The position numbers and the translations under genes were made by a program. The notes beneath the pieces were generated by a model. It was not told the origin of the DNA and searched no databases. It worked only from the letters and a program-made list of their open reading frames with translations. A stretch of 64,000 bases of DNA from Paracentrotus lividus. Its lineage: Eukaryota > Echinodermata > Echinoidea > Camarodonta > Echinidae. The stretch lies in NCBI GenBank assembly GCA_940671915.1, contig CALNVZ010003430.1, forward strand, positions 14,391,399 to 14,455,398, given 5' to 3'. Below, one piece after another: positions 25,497 through 37,849 of the stretch. Numbering within the stretch: position 1 is the first letter of the stretch; each line of letters begins with the position of its first letter.

Positions 25497-25740
25497 ATAG
25501 ACCAGTTTTATTAACATATTCAAATTTATTCATGTTTCTTTCCTGACGACATAGTAATAAGGTATTCAAACAACCTGTAATAAAAGAATGAACTACAATA
25601 CATGGAATCAAGATTGCATACATTAGTTGTTACTATGTCAGGAAAGCCTCAGACAAGCTTTCAGGTTGTCTTACTAGAACAACCTTTGTTTAAAACGTTT
25701 GCATAAAAATTGAATATGTTAGCTGAGCAAACTGGTCTAT
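25497..25740. mobile_element. 244-bp inverted-repeat element, ATAGACCAGTTT ends
   Basis: The left end ATAGACCAGTTT..TAACATATTCAA has its complement at the right end (TTGAATATGTTA..AAACTGGTCTAT). Within it TTTCCTGAC(GA)CATAGTAA faces TTACTATGTCAGGAAA, giving a second stem. Phrases such as CTGTAATAAAAGAATGAACT and ACAACCTTTGTTT recur in the cores of both CTAGTC elements. Confidence 0.8.
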
Positions 25741-26350
25741 AGATTGCTACATCAATAATAATGATTCAGCCTAGGACAATAGTGGTTTCTTTATAAATTA
25801 CATTAATGTGCTTTTTATTCGCGACTGAAAGAGAGGTCGTTGTGGCATGTTTTCTATTCGATCACCTTTACATCTAACGACTCCATATGCCTACACCGAA
25901 CACCTTGCCAAATACTTTGCACCAACGTCATGATCCGTGTAAATAACCCTTCCGAACTTTCTCGAAGGTTTGCTCTTCCTGATAACATCACACCCTATGA
26001 CGATGGTTGTGGTTTATGCGACGTGGGATCATTTTACATAAATCTACTCTCATCTTGATGGGATGAAGTGAGTGAGCGTGTACTTTTTGCTCCCTTTTAT
26101 TAAATTGAATTTCGACTGGTGCAATGCTATATACGAATGCATTGATTGAAACAAACCAAATCGATGCAATTCAATCGAATCTACATGTATATTGCATTGG
26201 TATACATTTATAGCCTGAAAGTGAAATAGACATAAAAGAGAGAGGAAAGGCACTATATAAATGCTTAGTATTATTATTATTATTATTGTTATCAATAGAT
26301 AATGAATATAATATAAGCAGACACTTCACAACATGGATCTATAGATGTCT

Positions 26351-26515
26351 CTGGGAGGTGTTTCACTAAGAAAAGTCGATTTTAAATTAAAAATCGATCT
26401 TGATTCTTGATGAAACAGGATCCCAAATTAAAATCGATTTTAAATTTAAAACCGATTTTAAGGCCTTAAAAATCGATTTTAAATCGATTTTAGATATTGA
26501 TTAAACACCCCCTGG
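26351..26515. mobile_element. Foldback MITE of AAAATCGATTTTAA words
   Basis: The ends are CTGGGAGGTGTTT and the complement of CCAGGGGGTGTTT. Between them, variants of the palindrome TTAAAATCGATTTTAA occur at least five times. It is non-coding. The target duplication is not clear. Confidence 0.75.
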
Positions 26516-26926
26516 TGTATATTCAAAAACAATATTACATGAAACATGATTTCTTCTCTCTTTTTTTGGGGGGGGGGGGATTCAATTGTTTAACAAAAGT
26601 GATCTCATCAGAAAAAAAAATCCAATGGCTTATATCTCACAAAAACAAAAAAAAAAATCATTAATATTTTATCAATACATTATTTTATATCCGATAAATT
26701 GATGGTGCTTCATGGGTACATTTTGGGGGCATAATCCGAAGAATGTGGAAAGGTAAATGGCATAACCAGTACGACCTTGAGACATTTTCCCGCTTTGGCC
26801 TACTCGCTTTTAAAAGAAAACCACCATGTTCATAATATTGAAAAGCCTAGATAAATTATGTATATGTTAATATTTTCATCTCTGCTGGTAGCACATTAGG
26901 GTTTTTTTAAACCATAGTAACCATGG

Positions 26927-26940
26927 TAACGTAGTGTCTC
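26927..26940. promoter_or_regulatory. Possible RFX (X-box) site
   Basis: GTAACCATGGTAAC fits the palindromic X-box pattern GTNRCC-N2-RGYAAC closely. It stands alone, with no gene recognised nearby. Confidence 0.3.
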
Positions 26941-27400
26941 TCCTAACCACCGAATATTTTAATCTGATTTTTTGTTTTATAATTATCCCAAGCAGCTGAA
27001 TATCTAAATTGTGTTTGTTATTATTACTGTATACATATGTATTCATATTAATGTGCTATATACGGAATGATTGTATGAAATAGACGAATATGATTATAAT
27101 CAAGCTAGAATAAAGTAAATGAATAAGCCCACAAAATGAGGCTTTATTGATACTTTATTTAGACTTCTTGGACTGTGAACCATTCAACTGAATACACTTC
27201 CATTTTCTCTGTTTAAACTGAAGAATAACAAATATTGCTCAACATGTAAAACCCCAAAAGAATACTAGCGATGTTTTGTGGTTGAACTCGTAATTCTAAA
27301 AAAAAAATAATAATAAATAGATAACACGATTTAGCTTCATTCTTTGGAATATTTCAACCAGATAATAGACACATTTTCCGTCGAAGATGAATTTTTAATA

Positions 27401-27726
27401 TAGGTTTTCCTTGTCAATCTTAAGCTGTTTGCAATCGAATTCGTTTATGTTCAATCAATTTAAACGATACCTCATGGAGCGGAGCTATCGGTCAATTGAA
27501 TTGAATCGGTCATTACAAAACAAACAAACAAAAAAAGAATTAACGTTTAGATTTTTAATCACGATCACATTTCGATTCAATTGAATTGAATCGGTCATTA
27601 CAAAAAAAAAAAAAAAAAAAAAGAATTAACGTTTAGATTTTTAATCACGATCACATTTCGGACGAAAGTGCTTGTAAGAAATGTTAAATTGATCGGAGAT
27701 AGTTTAAACTTGACCGGGAAAACCTA
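27401..27726. mobile_element. MITE with TAGGTTTTCC ends, copy 1
   Basis: It starts TAGGTTTTCC after a TA and ends GGGAAAACCTA before a TA. Compared with the 201-bp copy at 36413-36613 it carries an extra in-place tandem duplication of 85 bp (27493-27577 and 27578-27661). The two units differ mainly in an A-rich tract. Shared internal phrase: ATTTCGGACGAAAGTGCTTG. Confidence 0.85.
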
Positions 27727-28909
27727 TAGTCTGATAGTAGTTTAACCCTTGCCACGCTGAAGAGGCATCATTCTGTGCACAATCATAGGATTAAATTGAA
27801 CAATCGTAATAATTGTTTTTCTCAGCTATTTTTGTACAAGAGAAAGTAAAAAAAAAAAAAATAGCTGCTGGTCATACGTAATGTCTGTAGTAAAGCTACC
27901 AGTATCAAAATTGTCCTTTGAAATTCAGAATTCCGAGAAAATATCTGAACAACAATTGTCATTATTTTTCCTTCAGACTATATTCAGCGTGTAAAGGCTT
28001 AATATAAACCTTTTTTTTTAATGTTTCGAGGATCATTTGGTTATTTCGAATATTGTCCTTTTTAACTTTTCACTGCATACAAAATCTCAATTTGTTATCG
28101 TATTCCAATGATATGGTTTGCCCAGTATATTGCAGCTGAAAATAATAATCTCTGAAAGTGAGCCGACGGATTGAGATCACACCATTACGCCATAATCACC
28201 ATTAATATGCCGATAATCCCTCGCTCAAGACCTATAAATTACAATATTACCACGCTTCGGCTTTTCACACGTTCTCACGTTTACGACAGACACAGTGTGC
28301 AATCCAATAATGATCTTCTCCTGTTTTTTAGCTAGTCGTTTCCAGTTAGAACTCGTTGCAGGCAATCCGGTTTTCTGTTTACTTGTGCGATCAAATGCGT
28401 TCAGAAGTGCAAGGTGAAGTAATGACACCATTACTGTATGCGAGAGAGGGGATTCATAACCATGATAACGAGTTTATTTCTCATCTGATTTATGGCCTTC
28501 CCATTAATTCAAGAATATCATAATTTAGGCTATTAAATAATGAAGTTTATCATGGATAGCAGGGGTGAATGGCCGTATACATCGCTTTTTCATGAAGAGA
28601 AAGAGAAAAGGATAAGTCAGGATTATGAAATTGCTTCTGCCATTGAATAAGATCATTAAAAATATGAATTGATTATAAGCGTTCTTTCGTTTCTTACAGA
28701 AAGTATATATATTGCGAAGGCGGTCGATATTAAATTCATATTTAGTGTGGGTAATCAAGTCTCCATGGTCTTAGCGTAATCCTTCACGTCAAAATGCATT
28801 ATTTACACTTGCCTATATATAATCGTATCAATGATTTCCAGCAGCATAATGAGGTTTCTATGTAGGCACATTGTAAAGAATATCCTATACCTTTCTTCGG
28901 TAATACATG

Positions 28910-30226
28910 CACTGAAAACCTTAACGGGTAGACCGACTAGCTTTAAAGCTAGTCGTAGTGATGCCCAGACTGATAGCTTTAATACCAGTCGGTCACGACG
29001 GTCTAGCTTTCCTTCAACACAACCCGGTTATTACGGACTAGCTTTAAAACTCGTCCGTCTCTACGGACTAGCTTAAAAGCTAGTCCGTCAAGTTAGTCCG
29101 TCAAGACGGACTAGTTTTATTGCTCGTCGGTGTAAATACACACAATTTATCAATTGATTTGGCAAGACATAACTTTTCGCGTTGGTGATTATAGCATTAA
29201 TCTATGTGAAAAAATCTGTGAACTGAAACATAAGGAATTAAAAAAGAGTACTCACACAGTCATGTCACAGGAAGGAGATCGCCATTATAATCAAAATCTT
29301 AAGCTTTACGGGGTATATCAAGTGTGCGTCTGTACAGTTTGCTCATTAAATGGAATTCACATACAGATAATGCAACTAATAGTGATGTCCTTTGCGCAAT
29401 GCGCATGTTATTCAATCAATTGTGACACCTTCTATTCACTGCTGTTGCTAAGCCGGGCATTCACCATCAACCTATAAGAATAGACGGTTCATGGGTTCTG
29501 TAGTAACGAAGTATACCATTAGCCCGTAATTAAAGAATGGAACAATATTTCTAACCTACTCGTGAATGGCATACTTGTCACGATTGATGTTATTTCGGCT
29601 GTCGTATTGCTCTCAGATTGTCAAGCCAAAACAACCTTTGTTTGAGAATGTTGATTGTATCCAACTTCTATTCACTGTTGTTGCTAAGCCGGGCATTCAC
29701 CAGCAAGCTGTAAGAAAATACCGGGTTCTTGAATTATATAGTAACAAGGTATTCAATTAGCCTGTAATGGAAGAATGGAGAACAATATTTGGAATCTACC
29801 GGTACTCGTGAATGGCATACTTGTCATGATAGATGTTATATCTCGTAAGCTTTCAGATTGTCAAGCCAAAACAACCTTTGTTTCAAAATGTATCAACTTG
29901 ATTATGCTCGGAAGCAGAATAAATAGAGAAGGTACATTGAAACGAAATTGCAACTATTTGTATACAAAAGCTAGTCAGTCATTTTAATGGGTAAACTGCG
30001 TTACTCAGCTGCTTTTATTGACCTAGTCGGTCGCGTCGACGGACTAGCATCAAACTTGACGGACGAGCTTTAAAGCTCGTCCGTCAAGTTGAGAGATGTA
30101 GATTCAGTTGTATGCTAGTCCGTCTCGACGGACTAACATGACAAACTAGCTTTAAAACTAGTCCGTCTTGATCGACTAGCTTTAAAGCTAGTCGGTCCAT
30201 TGACGGACGAGGTTAGGTTTTCAGTG
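28910..30226 (+). mobile_element. CTAGTC-arm composite element, copy 2 (1.3 kb)
   Basis: It has the same termini as copy 1 (CACTGAAAACC at 28910 and GGTTTTCAGTG ending at 30226). The left arm (to about 29130) and right arm (from about 29965) are CTAGTC palindromes. The right arm holds runs such as GACGAGCTTTAAAGCTCGTC. The core contains two direct units of about 236 bp (29431-29666 and 29667 to about 29895), each starting TCTATTCACTG and ending near ACAACCTTTGTTT. No target duplication is visible and there is no coding region. Confidence 0.85.
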
Positions 30227-31818
30227 TGATGTTTAATAGTTTCATTACAAAATAATGTAAAAACTTTTCATGTTGGAAACCACGTTTTGTTAACTAATCA
30301 TTGAAGGTTTCGTTGATTTTAGTTTCATTACCTTTTAGTATTTCAGTGCATCTGCTATCATTGAAGATTTAAATTAGATTTTAGGAGCAACGATTGACCC
30401 CCTTTTACAAGGATATGACCATTGAGTTTGCAAAGCAAAGAACGCTATTCAACTCACGTTCGTTGACACTGTCAAAATACAGTCCCGTTCTTTATCATGC
30501 AAATACAGTGGAGTCATCGAATTTCTCGATCTTGGAAGTGACACGCGCACGCGCTGATGAAATAACTTGGAATAAAACTAGCATAGCGCTATCTACGTCG
30601 AAAACTCCACGTTTGTATACCTTTAAAGAAAGCCCTCAGAAGTCAGTATTAGTGTGATTATCGACAAATGGTAAGCATTTTAAGTGAGAACGGTTTAATA
30701 TACTACATTATATTTGACACTCAGACACTATTACTGGCAGAATTATGGAGTTTCTATTTTACAAAATCTTTTACACTTTTGTAAAATTTCTCTGTGTATG
30801 GCAATGCGATAGCCTAAATCAGATGCTATTTTTATTGGTTGCAAAAAAAAAAACAGGTTGTAAAAAAAAGTAACTCTTGATCTTGTGTAAAGGAGGGATT
30901 TGAATAAAGTCTGGCAGGGGTATTCGCCTATCATCAGTATACCCAGGTATTCAAAAGTACATGAAATCCCTGGTTCTAGGACAAGTACCCCCTGACAACT
31001 TACCCCCGGACAACTTACCCCGCCAAAGTTAACACCTAACCCTGTTTCTTTGGGTAGTTGTCCTGGGGCAATTGTCCAGGGGTACTTGTCCTAATACGAA
31101 AATCTCTTCATTGTGGATTTTTTTTATTAAATGCTTTGAATCAAGACCCACATTCATAATACATTCAAAGGGCTCGGTCGTAAACACTTATACATGTTAT
31201 ATAATTATGTACTGTTCCATTTGTAATTAGTTGACAACTAGCTCTAGTGGTAGGGTTTTATGAATATAGCTCCAGGAAAAGCAAACCCAGATAATAGAGA
31301 GTTTTTAAATATGAATTTACTTAGATTTTTTTTTTTTTTTTTATTTGTTGTAAAATACGAGTACGTGTATACATAAGGGTATTACATGTTTTGTTTGAAT
31401 GGCTCCTTTAACTGCACCAGGATTCTTTAAATATAGTTATGTATTTTATTTTCACTGGCAAATCGCCAAATAATAATCTCAAACCTGCTAGGCATAATAT
31501 TAACCGCAAAGTGTTTATGATTTAAAGCCTTGTCTCGTTTATATAGATTAATGTTTTACATATTATTTCATCAAGTGGAAAATAAAGTGGACTCGGAAAG
31601 ACTAAAGAGCAAACTAATAATGTTACCACACAGTGCATTTCCTCCAGCTGCAAAGTGTGGTTGATTTTGGAAGGTGAGATGTCTACTCCAGTTTCAGAAG
31701 ACGTTTCATGTTTTAAAAAGTAAAATATAACTTTTGCATGGCTTTACGGTGTGTAAGCAAAAAACCGCACCGTACGAGAATGGCCCAAACGGCTGCGTTG
31801 CCGTGCGGGCCCCTGTAC
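30227..31818. other. No gene recognised; contains one small MITE
   Basis: An open frame at 30394-30657 (87 codons) has no recognisable motif and no splice-site support. The MITE at 30979-31091 is listed separately. The rest is AT-rich. Confidence 0.5.
30979..31091. mobile_element. 113-bp MITE with GGACAAGTACCCC ends
   Basis: The ends GGACAAGTACCCC and GGGGTACTTGTCC are exact complements, flanked by TA at 30977-30978 and 31092-31093. Inside, the word GGACAACTTACCCC and variants repeat in both arms. Confidence 0.88.
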
Positions 31819-31946
31819 CCTGTTGCATAAAACTTACCATTGGTGGTTACTCTGCCATCAATGGTAACCATGGTGATATCGTTCAGTAACCAATCAAAAT
31901 CCATGATACTATGGAGCAAAGCAATGATAGGTTGTATGAAAGAAGG
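31819..31946. mobile_element. Foldback MITE with TTGCATAAAACTTACCATT arms
   Basis: The left arm TTGCATAAAACTTACCATT resembles the complement of the right end, TTTCATACAACCTATCATT. The interior has inverted ATCAATGGTAACCATGGT words. This type of palindromic repeat looks familiar from echinoderm DNA, though I cannot name the family. Confidence 0.6.
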
Positions 31947-32039
31947 CCCTGGAGTCATTATGTGGTGAAGAACACTGTCTTCGGACCACAGGATCCAAGG
32001 TTCGAGACTAAACAAGGGATTGTCACCCTCGAGATCTGC

Positions 32040-32190
32040 AGCAGATGGTCGAGCGGTAACGCACACTGTCAGGTCTCTAAGTATTTGACTGAGGTTCGAA
32101 TCTCAGTCAAGTCTGGTCGATCCCAGACGTAAACAGTCATTATTCTGATTCACACCGATCTGTCTAAACCCTTTTTAACCAACCAACATG
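32040..32190 (+). mobile_element. tRNA-derived SINE, plus strand
   Basis: The A box TGGTCGAGCGGT lies at 32046-32057 and the B box GGTTCGAATCT at 32093-32103, at tRNA-like spacing. They are followed by the family tail CCCAGACGTAAACAGTCATT and CTGTCTAAACC. The A box resembles class II (Ser/Leu) tRNAs. Confidence 0.8.
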
Positions 32191-34781
32191 ACCAACACAA
32201 GTCTCTAAATTCAAACATTATTAAACATTATGCCTAAATGCGTATACGTTCTCAAATAAGAATAAAAAGGTGTGTTTCGTGGATTAATTTGATATCAAGA
32301 GAACAACATTTGATGTGTCTCCAGAACAGTGCTATATAGGCTTTTAGGAGAGTACTTATTCAAGGTTTCAACTTCATTAGATTATGCTTGGTTGATATTA
32401 GGCCTTGTCGCCTCTTTTTTGTAGTACAGCTTGCTCGAGAACGAACGGGATTTATTTGAGTCCTGATTAAGATTAAATGGCGAAAATATCCACATGAGTA
32501 CTTAATATCTTACCAATATCTTGCCCTATGTTAATGTGATCGGTCTTTTATTTTGCAAATCACTATTGACAGTTTACGAGAGTTTGCAACAACAAAAGAA
32601 AAAGGCGTTTCTTGCAAAAATAGCGCCATCTACGCTTTCTTTTTTTCTGATCTTCTGACATAGCAACGATTTGAATGTTTGCTCTGAACTTTTGTTCTAA
32701 ATGATACATTTTAGTGGTGATACGAAGCCACCGTAATGCAATAAGGAGGCAAGAAGGTAAGTTATTTTGATATATAAATGTTTAATGAGCATGATGAGTA
32801 GAAATGATATGAATAATGAGATATGATGATCCGAATGTAACCAAATATATGATAGGTGATAATGAAGGGTGTGTCAGTGTTACACGTAGACATATGGATG
32901 CTATTGATATGCAAATTTTATGCACGATGTAGAATGTTAGTGTTGTAGGGGTGCTACGGAATGCGTCTCATGTAAATAAGCATCCGATAAGATGACGTGT
33001 CCTCTATGTTAATTAATGGCGCAGGCCTTTGATGTGTAGTTTGTTACGATAAATAAACAGGAGTACGATAAATTATAAATATTAGCTGTTTAGTTCATTA
33101 GCTGTTTAGGTTATAGATAAATGCATAAATTATACACAAATAATAAAAGAAAATCATGAGAAGTTCATTTGTTATAATTATTGCATTTAAGAGAGGAATG
33201 GATGATATTATTTTATACACATGTTTTTGAAATACCTGTATGAACAATTACTTATAAATTTTTTTTTAATGTGTGTGTGTGTTATAGTTTCACGGAGCAA
33301 GTCGATGAATATAGTTACGTTGACAAGAAATAAAGGAGCACAAGTCAACCCTATTTCGAATGTTTTATAAACTGTTTCTTCACCCTACTTTTGCAAACGA
33401 AGCAAGTGAAAAATATGACATACTGTAGAGCAAAATGCATGTCTCATTTATAGTGATTGTCAGTGCAATGTCAATTGCTTCGTTCATTGAAAGCATGACC
33501 ATAAAACCCTAAAGAACGTAATCATGTCGTCTTTATCCATCAAAATTTAGCTGTACGCTGTATTACATTTTTATTCAAGATATTATTGATATACTGGTTG
33601 CCATAAGATTTGAAAGAGTGTGTTATATAATTGTTGCATTACACCATTGTACACCAATCCGAAAAAGAAAAATCGAGAAAGAAAGAATAATCATTGTCAG
33701 ACGTAGAGGGCGATATGTCTCAAAAAACCATGGCAATGATGTTGGAGAAAAGTTTGACCTGGATAATTAATTTTTTTTTTTTTTTTTTTTTTTTTAATTC
33801 ATTGTGGGTCACGAAAGCAGCTGGTTAGTCCAAGGGTTCTATTCTCCGCAAAATGAAAAAAAAAAGTTTCGTTGATTCAAAAAATGAAATAGTATTCGTT
33901 AATCCGAAAATGACATAAGGATGTTCATCCGAAAACTAAAGAGGGTTTGTCATCCAACGACATTGTAATCCTACTCCTATTTTGGAGAATCAAGGCTTCG
34001 AAAATGTCTGAATGAACAATAAACATAGTTTACTTCATTTTCGGTCAAACGAACATGCAGGTAAAGGAAATGTGTGTGTTTGGTCAAACGAAGTAGAATC
34101 CATGGAACTATAAACGATTTATTTATTTATTTATTTATTTTTTATTTATTTTTTTTAAATGTAATTTTGGACGAACAAACCTTTCGATTTTTCAAACAAC
34201 GAGGAGCCCGGCATTTCCCAAGAATTGGGCTAAATACATTTATCATTTACATTTTGTATAGTGCCAATTCGTTGAACTGTTCCTGAACAGAACTTTAGCA
34301 TTATATGTTATGTTATCGTTTTAATTTTGAACTTTAACATGGTGTGGCATACATAGCCTATATTCGTTGGTGAATCTAATTTGAGTACCGTATATCAATA
34401 ATCAGTTTAGTTAAAGATGGATCCTTAAACGGTAAAAGAAATAATACAAACCACAACATATCAAATATCATTTCCTCAAATCAATACTCCTTAGATGATT
34501 TAAGTGTAAATAATTTGCAGCACAATGCCTTATCAAGAGCATACTTCCAATCTAAGTTTGATAATAACAATGGTATACAGCAATGTTTTTATTTCCGTTT
34601 TTTGTATCAAGAATCTCTTGGACAAATTTAAAGGGAAAGTGTGAAAAAAAATTTTGTGAAAATGCAATGTATCGTTCGTAAAAATTATGTTTTACACTTG
34701 TTTATGATTTTAAAGGGGAACCGGTCTTATACAATTGTGATGGCCGCCGACCAGTTCATCCTTTGGTAAATCAAATATATA
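32191..34781. other. No gene recognised
   Basis: AT-rich DNA with homopolymers (a T run at about 33773-33795) and an ATTT repeat near 34120-34160. No exon, RNA gene or inverted-repeat element could be supported. Confidence 0.55.
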
Positions 34782-35620
34782 CAGTGCGTCCCAGAATATA
34801 GTACACACACCTTCAAACCTCTTTAGTTAAAAATACATAACTTTATTGATTTTTTTTCTTCATATTAAATATAATTCATGTCCTGTTTGGTGATACTAAA
34901 TTATACCTGTGCTGTCATTGACGACTGAGTACTTAGGCTTTGAAAAATCTGTGTAAAATCAATTTGTGCCAACTTTGAGAAAAAAACAACCCATGGCTTC
35001 TTGACTTCCATTCATTGATTCGAACCTGAATATGTTTGTGAATTATGTGCATTCAAACATGATGTTACCATTGTAAAAAGGGTATCAATTAAAAGAAGAA
35101 TAAATGGACTTTTCAATGCTACAATAATAGATTATGATTGAAACCCATATTAAAATGTATACAGGTTCAAAGTTGTGTTACAGAACATTTAAACTGGACA
35201 TTATCTGTTACTTTGTCTTGCATTCAGTTGGTATTCAGGGGTTCTTTGGACCCAGGCATGACATCACCATGGCAAATTAGGTATCAATAAAAAGAGAAAT
35301 AAATCAACTTGACAATGGTATAAAATTCAATAAAAATTATATAATACCCCAAAGTTATCAGGGTCTAAATTGGCGTTGAGGAACTTTAATGTGATCAATA
35401 AAAGTGCATTTTACCACATTTGACCTTTTACTTTTTCCATTTTCTGATAATCTGTGCATTGAAGCATGAAACAATCATTACAAATAATGATATAAAAAAA
35501 AGGGGAATAAATTATCTTTTCAATGGTATGAATATCAGGAATGACTAAAGCGTACATAAAAAGTTATCATTGCACAAAGCTGATTTGCGGAACTTTTTGG
35601 GAGGGGTTTAGTTGAAAATA
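34782..35620. repeat. Mariner-like end followed by about 200-bp degenerate tandem repeats
   Basis: CAGTGCGTCCCAGAAT directly after TA at 34780-34781 looks like a Tc1/mariner-type terminus. It is followed by degenerate units of about 200 bp, marked by AATAAATGGACTTTTCAATG near 35101, AATAAATCAACTTGACAATG near 35301 and AATAAATTATCTTTTCAATG near 35506, with GTATCAATTAAAAGAAG-like text before each. The matching right terminus was not found, so the element is probably truncated. Confidence 0.6.
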
Positions 35621-35809
35621 CCTGTCATGATAAGCAAGGGATGAATTATTTACGCAGACAAAGAGTTATATTGTGAATTGATTTTACATGTTTAATTGCC
35701 CCTAACAAAACAGTCCCTTCGGCCCAAATTAATACCCTAACCCTAAATCCAGACCATGACGTGAAAAAATTGTCCACTGTAAAAACATTATCCATAGAGC
35801 GTCGTGTTA

Positions 35810-36060
35810 TGCGGCGGTCACAACTCGCCGTACCTTCGACGTGCAACCCCCTACGATGGATTTCGTAGAAAATTCGTGCAGCGCAGGTCCCCTTCAGGTA
35901 CAATGCATGTACGACGTGAAGGAAGTTTTTACCATACCGTTATTACAGAAACTCAGGAATCGCAGAAGTTGACCCAGGACCTGTGCGTGGATTGTACATG
36001 CAACGCAGGCTACGTTGATGGCACGTGCCCCGTAGCCTACGACGAGTTGTGACCACCGCA
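35810..36060. mobile_element. 251-bp foldback element with TTAA-type flanks
   Basis: The left end TGCGGCGGTCACAACTCG is matched by the right end (complement TGCGGTGGTCACAACTCG). It is followed by TTAA at 36061-36064 and preceded by TTA at 35807-35809, consistent with a decayed TTAA duplication as made by piggyBac or Kolobok-type transposases. It is CpG-rich relative to its flanks. The reading frames across it are incidental. Confidence 0.75.
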
Positions 36061-36412
36061 TTAAAGGCAAGAAAGTTTTTGTCCATATATATATATATTT
36101 TTATATTAGAAACCCTAAACATGCTATAAACAAGGATTATCCGCTCTACATAGAAAACATTAGTGGATAATCTTAGATCATCTAGATTTGTATTATTCTC
36201 TTGAATTCAGATCGATGTGTCTAAACCATTACACTGCTGGTTACTGTCTTGAACTCTTGCTTCAATAGCCATGTAGGTATTTAAAAGCGGAAACCAATTA
36301 AGCCAGACACTGATTTACATTTGGCGCACTTGACCCTGGGGAGGAAAATAAGATGGTAACAATACTTTATTGAATCACGAATTGAACAATATAAGAAATA
36401 ATAATGATAATA

Positions 36413-36613
36413 TAGGTTTTCCCGGTTAATTTTTAACTCTTTGCATTCAAATTCGCTTATGTTAATTCAATCTAAGCGATACCCCATGGATCGGTGTATC
36501 GGGCAATCGAATAAACGTTTATATTCTGAATCGCGATCACATTTCGGACGAAAGTGCTTGTAAGATATGCCAAATTGATCGGAGATGGTTTTAACTTTAC
36601 CGGGAAAAACCTA
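36413..36613. mobile_element. MITE with TAGGTTTTCC ends, copy 2
   Basis: The ends TAGGTTTTCCCGGTTAA and TTACCGGGAAAAACCTA are inverted and flanked by TA. The interior shares ATTTCGGACGAAAGTGCTTG and AAATTGATCGGAGATGG with the copy at 27401. Confidence 0.85.
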
Positions 36614-37849
36614 TACTAACTTATGAAACTTATAAGGCGCCAAATATAATTGTTAACAATATGTTGGTGCACTTCTGCCAAAAAGGAAGCAAGTGACAAA
36701 AGTGACATTTCCTGTAAAAGAGCAAAATGTGTCCGTCATTTACACTGATGTCAATGTAATCTCCTAATGTCTTAACTTAAATATATCAAAGATGGATAAA
36801 CTTTGAGACATGAAATTTGGACAGCAAAAAGATGGCATAGCACCAAATGAAATATGGAAACATTAAAAACTCAAATATGATTAGTATGTCACTTGCTTCC
36901 TTTTGCCAAAGTCCAAAAGAGAAGAAATTACATAACGGAAGAAGTGTTTGCATTCGTAAGCTGAAAAACAACAACAGAAGGTAGAAGTGGCAGTGCACAC
37001 AAAAAGTAGCATAAATTAATCATAGCAGATAAAATGCAGTCGGCTTATCCTGACAGTGGGGGATCCTGGGGCCGGGACACGACAGGCAAGCGCCTCTCGC
37101 CCTATTTGGGGGGTAACCGCTCATTTTGTTAATATCAGAAAACGTTTGCCTGAACCCCGCCCCCCCCCCCCCACCTTTCCTACTTTAAAATCTTAGATCC
37201 GACCCTGTAAAAGAATTATTTTTATCCACAGGGCAAAGCTCTAAATACATGTTATATATGGTCAAAATGTTGTTATTGTTATTAAACATATCAAACATGT
37301 CGCATCCGCAAAATGTATGTTTTTAAATGACCGCTGTAAACTGAGACATAATTGTATAATGATTACGAAGATAAATGCCAGACATTAGTTTCACTGTATC
37401 TTTTGGTTTCATATTCAGCTCTTACGGACACAACGAACCCGGATCTTGGCAAAGGAAGGGATATAATTGTGTATAAACAATGTAATACTTAATGCCAAAC
37501 CCGGATGGCTATTATTAAAGGCACTCTCAATAACTCTACTTTCAGATCCGTCTTGTGTTTGAGGGCAGTTCCCACTGGCGACCGAGCAAGTTCACATTGC
37601 CAGTATCAGCATGATCCTGTTTAAGTATCGTAAAGATCTCGGATGGTATACATGCTATTATTGGTGTGAACACATAAGGAGGCATGATAATTTTTATAAC
37701 AAATAGATAAATATATAAATAAAAATGAGGAAGTATAACAATGGAAGAAAGGCAGCAAGACATAAAAGGAGTTCAGGGTCCATATTCATAATGCTCCAAA
37801 TTTGCTCCAAATTTTATTGTACGAAAGGATATTTATTTTGCCCCTTTTC
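36614..37849. other. No gene recognised
   Basis: Mixed AT-rich DNA. A C-run near 37150-37163 sits close to the phrase TTAGATCCGACCCTG, similar to phrases beside other poly(C) tracts in the window. Confidence 0.5.

Larger units (their letters stand above)
24946..28909. other. Gene-free region with several short mobile elements
   Basis: No exon was recognised. The elements at 25497-25740, 26351-26515 and 27401-27726 are listed separately. The remaining pieces (24946-25496, 25741-26350, 26516-27400 and 27727-28909) are AT-rich and show nothing identifiable apart from short homopolymers and a perfect GTAACCATGGTAAC at 26927-26940. Confidence 0.6.

Noticed and set aside
35646-36052. Frames of 82-85 codons on both strands with Cys residues
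   Set aside because: They coincide with the 251-bp foldback element and have no conserved domain.
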